The notes under the pieces: model-generated
The model's input: the letters and a program-made list of their open reading frames with translations, nothing else
Databases searched by the model: none
Told to the model about the DNA's origin: nothing
NCBI RefSeq assembly: GCF_023705585.1
Contig: NZ_BOQE01000002.1
Coordinates: 1-64,000 of the forward strand
Direction of reading: 5' to 3'
Length of the DNA stretch: 64,000 bases
DNA from: Collibacillus ludicampi
GTDB taxonomy: Bacteria > Bacillota > Bacilli > Tumebacillales > BOQE01
Part shown: positions 58,338 through 64,000 of the stretch, piece after piece
Position numbering within the stretch: the stretch's first letter is position 1
Layout: every line of letters begins with the position of its first letter
Translations under genes and position numbers: made by a program

Positions 58338-58601
58338 TTAGTTGTTATCGCTAGGAGCTGGTACTTTCAGGACTTGTCCAGGCCAAATGACATCCGAATG
58401 AAGGCCATTGGCTTCTTCGATGGCAGCCACCACCTTACCGGTATTGGCTTCTCCGCCGTTGTACTTGGTGGCGATACTCCAAACTGTATCTCCCGGTTGT
58501 ACAACTACGGTGGTCTTCATCTCGACCGGCTTTTCGTGAGTCGCCCAAACAAATGCCCCTGTCAGTATCAAAACTCCTAATGCGTTTTTTACGATCTTCA
58601 T
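58338..58601 (-). CDS. Membrane-anchored LysM protein, 87 aa
   Basis: ATG at 58601 with AAGGGAGCG upstream. An N-terminal helix (residues 4-20) is followed by a LysM domain (VVVQPGDTVWSIATKYNG to DVIWPGQVLKVPAP). LysM binds peptidoglycan. Its layout is close to YneA/SosA-like division inhibitors, small anchored LysM-type proteins that delay division during DNA stress. Location in a replication/recombination operon fits a role in pausing division. No protease site is evident. Confidence 0.75.
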   Translation of the reverse strand: MKIVKNALGVLILTGAFVWATHEKPVEMKTTVVVQPGDTVWSIATKYNGGEANTGKVVAAIEEANGLHSDVIWPGQVLKVPAPSDNN

Positions 58602-58698
58602 TGTTGACGCTCCCTTCGGTCCCCGCCCATGCGCGAGGACCAAAATTTTGATCCCCGTCATGGCGGGACGAAGAAAGGTCTTTTTTTAATCATTCAGG

Positions 58699-59166
58699 TC
58701 AAAAAGGTAAATCGTCGTCGTTGATGTCGATGTGACCACCTTCAAATGGGTCATTGTTTCGACGTGAGTAAGGCAATTCGTCGTCATTGATGTCGATATG
58801 ACGATCATCCGCAAACGAACGCCCTTGTCCACTGTTGGTTCCGTTGGATTCTCCTCGATCCAGGAACCGCACAGAATCAGCAACGACTTCCGCGACGCGA
58901 ACCCTTTTGCCTTCTCTGTTTTCATAATTGCGTATTTGCAAACGCCCTTCGACGGCGGTCAAACGGCCTTTTTTCAAATATTGTGCGGCTGTCTCCGCGA
59001 GCTTTTGCCAGACCACAATATCAATAAAGTCCGCTTCGTTTTCACCTTGGTTGGTATAAGGACGATTCACAGCCAAGGTAAAACGCGCCACCGCCGTTCC
59101 TTGAGGCGTATATCGCAATTCGGGATCAGCCGTTAGCCGCCCGATCAGAATGATTCTGTTCAGCAT
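58699..59166 (-). CDS. ssb: Single-stranded DNA-binding protein (SSB)
   Basis: A 155-residue SSB with GGGGAGGATCATC before the ATG. The OB fold covers residues 1-105 ([40 protein letters not shown]). The C-terminal tail is linker-like with DINDDELPY and ends in DINDDDLPF, two copies of the acidic tip that recruits partner proteins. It starts inside the end of the primase zinc-finger gene (41-bp overlap). A second tip is unusual and may let this SSB bind two partners. Confidence 0.93.
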   Translation of the reverse strand: MLNRIILIGRLTADPELRYTPQGTAVARFTLAVNRPYTNQGENEADFIDIVVWQKLAETAAQYLKKGRLTAVEGRLQIRNYENREGKRVRVAEVVADSVRFLDRGESNGTNSGQGRSFADDRHIDINDDELPYSRRNNDPFEGGHIDINDDDLPF

Positions 59167-59695
59167 GATGATCCTCCCCTTTGTTGAGCGGTGCGTTCAG
59201 GAAGTGCTTGAGCACGAACCTTTGCATCCGCTGCAATTCTTTGTCATAGGCTTGCTTCTCGCGCCAGATCCAGTCGGCAAGCGCCTTGGCCCGAGCCGGG
59301 TCTTTCTTTTTCAGTTCCTCCCAGTTCGGGACTTTCAGGAAACCAAGCGCTTTGATTTCCTTCGCGCTTAACCGTTCCGCCGGATGGCGATAGACTTTTC
59401 TCTTGAATGTCGTATGTCCCCGATCTCCACCACGCAACTCTTCCTTTGCGGATTCCTCGCTGATGTTGTGGAGCAAGGCATAGAAGCGAATCACACCGCC
59501 TTGCGCGTTGCAGCGATAGCAGTTGAATACATCCCGTTGTCCGTGGACTTGAAGATGTTTTTTCGTATCGCCGCAAAAGGGGCAGTTGGCTTCATATTGA
59601 TCGGGGCGATTCCTGCGAGGGAACAGTTGAATTCCTGCTTCCCTAGCGATTCGTACAATCGACCAACGGTCATCCTGTCTTGCTCCATGAAACAT
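59126..59695 (-). CDS. Stand-alone CHC2 zinc-finger protein (primase-like)
   Basis: A 189-residue protein. ATG at 59695 with GGAGGTGATCGCG upstream. Residues 35-65 contain CPFCG and CYRC 17 residues apart (Cys-x2-Cys ... Cys-x2-Cys), in the context of the CHC2 zinc domain of DnaG primases ([20 protein letters not shown]). There is no Toprim domain. The C-terminal half is basic and helical. Isolated CHC2 proteins are found on phages and plasmids and may help primer synthesis or regulate a primase. The gene overlaps ssb. Confidence 0.8.
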   Translation of the reverse strand: MFHGARQDDRWSIVRIAREAGIQLFPRRNRPDQYEANCPFCGDTKKHLQVHGQRDVFNCYRCNAQGGVIRFYALLHNISEESAKEELRGGDRGHTTFKRKVYRHPAERLSAKEIKALGFLKVPNWEELKKKDPARAKALADWIWREKQAYDKELQRMQRFVLKHFLNAPLNKGEDHHAEQNHSDRAANG

Positions 59696-59805
59696 CGCGA
59701 TCACCTCCGCAGAAGAAATGAAAAAGCGGAACCAAGGCATACTGAGACTCAACATAAATCAAGTCCAGATTCCTTTGTTCCGCTTTGCCGTGATGAATCG
59801 GGCTT

Positions 59806-60786
59806 TTATGCGATCTGCTGGTCATGCTCTTGTACCACCTTGAAATTCAACAGCAACCAATAGTCCCTTCTCGGAATATGTTGTGCAGTCACTTCGATCT
59901 TTGCACCTTCCGGAAGGCCCAACATATCCAATTGATCGGATAAGGGTTGCGCGGCAATCAAGGTTTTCGCTTGACCAGTCATGTCAAAAACATCCAATTT
60001 CGCAAGCAAGCCTTTACCTGTGGGGGATTCATCAAACTGAATGGATTTTATCGTAACAACACCCTCATAGTTTTCGGCACCCACTTTTTGGGTAGTGGAG
60101 TGTTGTTGATCGTTTTTCGGAGGTTCTTCAGCCGATGTCGGCTGTTCTTTTTGTGGAGTGTTTTGAGGAGTGCTTTGTGGCGATGATGAAGCAGGCATTT
60201 CGGGTTGAGACGAAGACTCGGGTTCCGGAACATGTTGTGATTCCAGTCTCCGCTGTTCGACGGTTGCAGCCGCGACTTCTTCATAGGTCGCGATTCCCGT
60301 CCCTAAAAGCCCATAGGCCAGGTTCCCGAGAGCACGACCAACGGCTGATGTCTCCGCGTTCTCGACTGGATTGGTGCTATCGACACCTTTCCCGCCAAAA
60401 TTGACGATGGCGTGTGCCGTAGCTGTTCCGTATAGTTCCGATACGACCTTACAAGTAAAGAGCTTGGTATTCGGGTCGTAATATGTCTCAATATCCAACC
60501 GTTTGCCCTGTTCTTTGTGTTCATCGCGCGCCATCTGAATGCGTCCATCGACGGTGAAGTATGGAAGTTCGATCGGAACAAATATCGCTCCGTCTCGTGA
60601 TTGCCATACTCCCAGTCGTTTCGCTTCAGCTGGAAGCACTGCGTCTTTTGCTTCTCCTATCTTCTTGTTTTGCGCTAGGAGAACGATAAACTCGTGGTAT
60701 TGCGAGGGGATCTTCTTAAACGCCTGATCCCGTCTTTTTTGAGCGATTTCCTGCTCTTCTTTCGCTTTTTTTACGATCCAATCCAT
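59806..60786 (-). CDS. Erf/Sak-like single-strand annealing protein
   Basis: A 326-residue protein starting MDWIVKKAKEEQEIAQKRRD at 60786, with GGAGGGTAAAAAC upstream. Residues 80-165 carry LYGTATAHAIVNFGGKG and NPVENAETSAVGRALGNLAY, the hallmark ETSA-GRAL motif of phage single-strand annealing proteins in the Rad52/Erf-Sak superfamily. The middle is a Gln/Pro/Ser-rich linker, and the C-terminal 95 residues look like an OB-fold. First gene of the operon, it would anneal complementary strands during recombination-dependent replication, together with the exonuclease-like RecB gene and SSB. Confidence 0.75.
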   Translation of the reverse strand: MDWIVKKAKEEQEIAQKRRDQAFKKIPSQYHEFIVLLAQNKKIGEAKDAVLPAEAKRLGVWQSRDGAIFVPIELPYFTVDGRIQMARDEHKEQGKRLDIETYYDPNTKLFTCKVVSELYGTATAHAIVNFGGKGVDSTNPVENAETSAVGRALGNLAYGLLGTGIATYEEVAAATVEQRRLESQHVPEPESSSQPEMPASSSPQSTPQNTPQKEQPTSAEEPPKNDQQHSTTQKVGAENYEGVVTIKSIQFDESPTGKGLLAKLDVFDMTGQAKTLIAAQPLSDQLDMLGLPEGAKIEVTAQHIPRRDYWLLLNFKVVQEHDQQIA

Positions 60787-60805
60787 GTTTTTACCCTCCA
60801 GTCTC

Positions 60806-60862
60806 GGCCCCCTCCTACCTGCGTCGGGGGCCAAAAATTTTTTAGCGCCCCTGCAGATGGGG
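60806..60862 (-). other. Paired hairpins before the annealing-protein gene
   Basis: GGCCCCC/GGGGGCC (60806-60832) lies directly upstream of the ribosome site and CCCC/GGGG (60848-60862) before it, separated by a T-rich linker. This is the clearest of about eleven such arrangements in the operon. Confidence 0.7.
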
Positions 60863-60899
60863 TAACCGATCCGAAGGCGGATCGTCTATTCGTTTTCCG

Positions 60900-60935
60900 T
60901 CTAGTGTTTTCGCGTAACCACTAGAACTTTTTTGC
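60900..60935 (+). terminator. Plus-strand terminator-like hairpin at the end of the structured region
   Basis: TCTAGTG/CACTAGA stem, 12-base loop, then ACTTTTTT in the plus direction. No plus-strand gene precedes it. It may instead be part of the structured RNA's 3' end on the other strand. Confidence 0.5.
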
Positions 60936-60949
60936 GATAAGCGTATGGA

Positions 60950-61866
60950 CGCTCATCTCCCTGAAGTGATGGCGATTCCATTGTCTTTCACAGTGAATCA
61001 CGCCGATATGCCCACGGGCTCTATGCAGTAATCCCCTGTTACTCAACAACGTCCCTTTCCACCACACCTCAGTTCGTTACAAGTTTGCTTTGCCGGGATG
61101 CCTGTAGGGTGCTCATTCCTACTCGCAAACTCGCCCCCTCTGTTCTACTCCGCCAATCATCGCCACTTTGAGCAAAAGTGACTATGGCTGAACGCCGGGT
61201 GCTTCCTCATCGGTCATTGCCGCGCGAATCGGCTCACTTGGGAAGTTGGTGTAAAGTGTTGATTGTGCGTGCCTGTTCGGATCGTTTCGAGTTCCATACA
61301 ACCGAAGGTATGTCTGTTTGTGCTAAGATCTCGAATTAGCCGATATGCCCATGGGCTCTAGCATAATCCGGTCGTCACACAGGACGTCCCTTCAAGAGCA
61401 GGTGCCCCATGCTCCTTACAGACACCAGGTGATAGGATGCTCAGCCTATCGGGGTGCCCCTCACAGACGGTCCATTGCTTGGAGCAGAAACAAGCAACTA
61501 CGAAACAGTGAGGTTGTAGGTTGCTCGGCCTACGGCATAGTACACTCACTGGCAGTCCATTACTTGGAGCAGACAAGTAACTATGCAACAGTGAGGTTGT
61601 TTCTTCTCTGGTGGGCTCGCTTCCTCCACCAGATCGATGTCGGCCCCAACGGTTACTTTTCTCAGTCCCTTTTCACCGTTCCGTCCACATCGAAACACGT
61701 TTGCTTGCTGGGATGCGTGCACGTTGCTCATGCGTGCACATGGCAAACGTGCCCCCATGTTTTTGCCCTTCCATCGCTTTTGAGCAAAAAACGACTCGGA
61801 CAAATGGAGTCTTTTCCAAATTTTCACGCCTTGCGAATGGCTCCATTTGGAAAAGATTATCTTATG
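60950..61866 (-). ncRNA. Large ornate structured non-coding RNA, new or GOLLD/ROOL-like
   Basis: About 900 bp free of credible genes, packed with perfect stems. Four hairpins with TGCTC loops (loops at 61110, 61438, 61522, 61725) and four with GAGCA loops (61170, 61482, 61567, 61782) alternate. Each TGCTC loop is followed 44-60 bases later by a GAGCA loop able to kiss it. CGATATGCCCAYGGGCTCTA occurs twice about 330 bp apart. Other stems: CAGTGAG/CTCACTG, CTGGTGG/CCACCAG, CACGTTTGC/GCAAACGTG. A near-consensus minus-strand promoter at its right edge fixes the likely strand. Family identity is not resolved by eye. Confidence 0.6.
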
Positions 61867-61872
61867 AAATAA

Positions 61873-61901
61873 ATTATAAGTATCTAAAAATTGATTTTCA
61901 A
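61873..61901 (-). promoter_or_regulatory. Strong sigma-A-type promoter for the structured RNA and operon
   Basis: Minus strand: TTGAAA, exactly 17 bp, TATAAT. Transcription would start near 61866 and run through the structured region toward the annealing-protein gene. Immediately downstream lie two mutually exclusive stems (CAAATGGAG/CTCCATTTG against CTTTTCCAAAT/ATTTGGAAAAG), a possible switch. Confidence 0.8.
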
Positions 61902-62086
61902 GACGTAGAATCTATAGACATTTATATTTCTAGACGAACAAGAATCTGCCTCCCCTAAAGAGAAAATTACAGTTTCTTAAAGAAAATTACACAAAAATGA
62001 CGCGAAACAATTTCATATTCTATGAAATAATTTCATTAAATGTTTTATTATACTTGTGAAATAAAAATTAAAAGAGGTGATGTGTT

Positions 62087-63094
62087 GTGAAAAAAACAAT
62101 GGCTACTTTATCCATGATTTCCGCCCTTTCATTAAGTGCGGTTCCTGCTTTTGCAAAAGGAGGAAACGGAAACATTCAAATTATAGGGAACGGTCATGCT
62201 CGACAAAACATTCATATTACGAATACAACCAATGTTGTCGATAATACAGTCGTTTTCGGTGATGTAAAAGGACATTGGGCAAAAAAATACATAATGGATC
62301 TTGTGAAAAAAGGGATACTCTCCGGTAAAAGTAAACAGAAATTTGATCCAGATGCTCAGGTGACACGCGCAGAATTCGCTACAATGGTTACGCGGTATTT
62401 TCAATTAAAAAATGATTCGACTCAACAAGACTTTGAAGATGTTCCTCCTACTTCTTGGGAGTATAAATATGTAGAAGCCGCTAAAGATTACTTTGATGCA
62501 TATCGTACTTTAGATGGCGGTCTTCTGTTCAAGCCCTTTGAAGGTGATAAGCGCGAAGACGTAGCAGTCACTTTGATAAAAATCTTACTCAAGCAAAATC
62601 CGGATATGCAATTGTTAGATGCCGATACTGCAACACAATTATTACAAGAAAAATTCCCGAAAGATTATACGAAGATTCCACAAGCTCTTCAACCTTATGT
62701 AGCTACGGCAGTTAAATATGATTTGATGCACGGGTATGGTGATGGTTCTTTTAGACCTGATCGTGTTGTTACACGCGCGGAAGCTGCCACATTACTTGAT
62801 CGCTTGCAAGATAGTACAGTCGTTGTAATGGGAGATCAATCGAATACGGGTGCTACAACTACAACTACTACATCTTCTGGCACGGAAACCACTGTTTCTC
62901 AACAATCTGCAGGAACTTCTGCAGCGAGTGGGTCTACAACATCAAATACAACAGCTTCCAACCAAAATTCCGTAGGTAGTTCAACTTCTGGAAGCCAATC
63001 AACTCAAACGACAACATCGAGTAACACCAACGGTTCTTCATCTACAGAGACAGTAGCATCAAACGTATATGGCACTACAACAAATAATCAATAA
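62087..63094 (+). CDS. SLH-domain surface protein with Ser/Thr-rich tail
   Basis: A 335-residue secreted protein, GTG start at 62087 with AGAGGTGATGTGTT upstream. The signal peptide ends AFA|KG. Three SLH domains span about 56-245 (GHWAKKYIMDLVKKGILSGK, RAEFATMVTRYFQL, then GYGDGSFRPDRVVTRAEAAT). The C-terminal 90 residues are almost only Thr, Ser, Gly, Asn and Gln, an extended wall-spanning or glycosylated stalk. It shares TQQDF-DV and YVEAAKDY with the SLH protein at 46597, so the two are paralogues with different effector tails. Confidence 0.85.
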   Translation: MKKTMATLSMISALSLSAVPAFAKGGNGNIQIIGNGHARQNIHITNTTNVVDNTVVFGDVKGHWAKKYIMDLVKKGILSGKSKQKFDPDAQVTRAEFATMVTRYFQLKNDSTQQDFEDVPPTSWEYKYVEAAKDYFDAYRTLDGGLLFKPFEGDKREDVAVTLIKILLKQNPDMQLLDADTATQLLQEKFPKDYTKIPQALQPYVATAVKYDLMHGYGDGSFRPDRVVTRAEAATLLDRLQDSTVVVMGDQSNTGATTTTTTSSGTETTVSQQSAGTSAASGSTTSNTTASNQNSVGSSTSGSQSTQTTTSSNTNGSSSTETVASNVYGTTTNNQ

Positions 63095-63118
63095 GACATA
63101 TAATCGAGAGGAAGGGGG

Positions 63119-63234
63119 CCCTAGCTCTCGACCTCTCATACAAGTGAACGTATTTGAAACGAGCATGACAAAACTTTCGACAATGCTTACGAGCCTTCGC
63201 TCTTGCCGATAGGTAAGGTCGAGGGCTTTTTTTA
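63119..63234 (+). terminator. Terminator after the SLH gene
   Basis: AGCTCTCGACCT pairs with AGGTCGAGGGCT across a long structured loop, followed by TTTTTTT. Confidence 0.7.
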
Positions 63235-63781
63235 GTAATTGGTGGATTCCCTTATCTTTAAGGTAAGAGCTTCTTCTTCATTTGGGACTTCTACTTAGAG
63301 ATAACGTCTATTCCGGGAGCACTCATATGACTTTAAAATCAGCTTGAAATGGGATTTTAATGAAACATACACTTTATTAGATACTATTTAAAGCTCTATA
63401 TAAGATTCTCATTTAGTTACTGTTGGATAAACCTATATATTAAAACAAAATTACATAGTTTCTCATATAGTTACTAAACGATAAAAAATATGCTTTATGA
63501 CTTTAAATTTGGCAGTTCAAAGATTGAAATTTTGTCTAAAGAAGCAATGATATTCTTTTATCCGAGAAAAGAAAGGCTCAAATTATCTCGGATATTATAA
63601 TAGTTTCTTATTCATAAACCTAAATAGAAACTATATAAGAAACTATTAGAAAAACTTGATTCTATCGGTAATTTTCTCCTTGCTTTTGTTTTCCAGTGAG
63701 CGTAATATCATACTTAGATACTACTATGGATTCATATGTAGATGTTAATATAGTCACCATTCTGTCATTGGGGGTGAAATT
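63235..63781. promoter_or_regulatory. AT-rich control region with six TAGTTWCT motifs
   Basis: TAGTTACT or TAGTTTCT occurs at 63414, 63456, 63468 and 63601, and on the other strand at 63626 and 63638. The last ones form a 12-bp perfect inverted repeat (AATAGTTTCTTA at 63599-63610 with 63636-63647). No gene is seen. It may be an operator array for the truncated gene that follows, or an origin or partition site. Confidence 0.55.
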
Positions 63782-64000
63782 GTGGAATTTGAGTTGGCGA
63801 AAAAATATGAAGATGTTCGGTTAACGCCGGAATTACGGTCGATGTTTACCGATATTGTCATGGGTGATGAAGCCACGCTCAAGACATTTCTTGCAATCGC
63901 CAAACATACAACGAATGAAAGTATCGGGATCACAATCAAGCAGATCATTGAGCTGGTGAAGATCGATCGAAGAGGAAAACGAGGCCACACATTTGAGACG
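63782..64000 (+). CDS. Truncated gene at the right edge, unknown product
   Basis: GTG at 63782-63784 with GGGGGTG five bases upstream opens a frame that continues to the window edge (73 codons). The residues (EFELAKKYEDVRLTPELRSM, later SIGITIKQIIELVKIDRRGK) suggest a helical N-terminal domain followed by a helix-turn-helix-like part. A repeat-rich control region precedes it. Too little is visible for a family assignment; a DNA-binding or replication role is possible. Confidence 0.55.
   Translation, partial: MEFELAKKYEDVRLTPELRSMFTDIVMGDEATLKTFLAIAKHTTNESIGITIKQIIELVKIDRRGKRGHTFET

Larger units (their letters stand above)
50947..58667 (-). repeat. Family of GC-rich intergenic hairpins punctuating the replication operon
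   Basis: Perfect or near-perfect stems lie in the spacer before most genes: 50947-50963, 51513-51534 with 51551-51566, 51970-51997, 52532-52561, 53346-53410, 54411-54434 with 54447-54462, 55323-55346 with 55360-55380, 56576-56599 with 56613-56626, 56815-56870 area, 58266-58287 with 58309-58324, and 58618-58641 with 58653-58667. Sequences differ, but the plan (hairpin, T-rich linker, hairpin, ribosome site, start) recurs. Coordinates span the outer limits of the family, not one continuous feature. Confidence 0.7.

Noticed and set aside
61345-61872. A 175-codon plus-strand open frame over the structured region, and others there
   Set aside because: Composition is rich in Ser, His, Cys and Arg with no domain; the frame follows perfect hairpins and repeats, has no ribosome site, and lies opposite the strong minus-strand promoter.

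Overview
The window reads as part of a large conjugative plasmid or integrative element of a Gram-positive, surface-layer-bearing member of the Bacillota (order Bacillales or a close relative). The evidence is strong AGGAGG-type ribosome binding sites, GTG and TTG starts, two secreted proteins with SLH (S-layer homology) domains, a PrgI-type type IV secretion gene, a YolD/UvrX pair behind LexA boxes, Ku/ATP-ligase end joining, and plasmid-like replication and mobilisation genes. No rRNA, tRNA, ribosomal-protein or core metabolic gene is present. The species cannot be fixed from the sequence.

Layout. (1) 1-15457, minus strand: a run of about 18 tightly packed genes that joins a type IV secretion set (RHH regulator, VirB2-like, PrgI/VirB3, split VirB4, VirB6-like, a VirB1-like wall hydrolase) to a Tad-pilus set (two CpaE-like proteins, CpaB, CpaF/TadA, TadB, TadC and three TadE/G-like proteins). 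Its 5' leader holds two terminators, five helically phased GGGAA motifs and an operator that recurs beside the XRE repressor genes at 17.1 kb. (2) 15.8-17.5 kb: the control region. (3) 17.6-27.4 kb: DNA repair and accessory genes: a Y-family polymerase with LexA boxes, YolD, a tyrosine recombinase with a dif-like site, AlkA, Hfq, Ku and a stand-alone ligase. (4) 27.4-30.3 kb: a putative replication initiator, iteron-like repeats and an IS605-type remnant. (5) 30.4-36.8 kb: a chemoreceptor and a small DNA-binding protein, each behind a c-di-GMP-I riboswitch, plus an AbrB-like permease and an ATP-grasp ligase. (6) 37-40.2 kb: mobilisation (Replic_Relax relaxase, VirD4-like coupling protein). (7) 40.6-48.4 kb: accessory islands. 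A KAP NTPase plus a SEC-C/HEPN gene lie between two copies of what looks like a type I toxin-antitoxin module; an SLH gene lies between 74-bp repeats. (8) 48.4-50.6 kb: membrane and secreted proteins and HU. (9) 50.7-60.8 kb, minus strand: a replication/recombination operon (annealing protein, primase zinc finger, SSB, LysM protein, RecB-like nuclease, DnaN, DUF4258/zinc-finger pair, Bro-N protein), with paired hairpins before most genes. (10) 60.95-61.87 kb: an approximately 0.9-kb highly structured non-coding segment with four TGCTC-loop/GAGCA-loop hairpin pairs behind a near-consensus promoter. (11) 62-64 kb: a second SLH protein, a cluster of TAGTTWCT repeats and a truncated gene.

How it works together (inference): regions 1 and 6 would make and load a conjugation channel, with the Tad machinery giving a pilus that may help mating contact. 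Regions 4 and 9 would replicate and recombine the element after transfer, probably through single-stranded intermediates. Region 3 protects or repairs it, and region 7 carries candidate addiction and defence functions. The main candidates for undescribed biology are the structured RNA at 61 kb, the T4SS-Tad hybrid operon with a P-loop-defective CpaE partner, the KAP+SEC-C/HEPN cassette between duplicated toxin-antitoxin modules, and the paired-hairpin punctuation of the replication operon.
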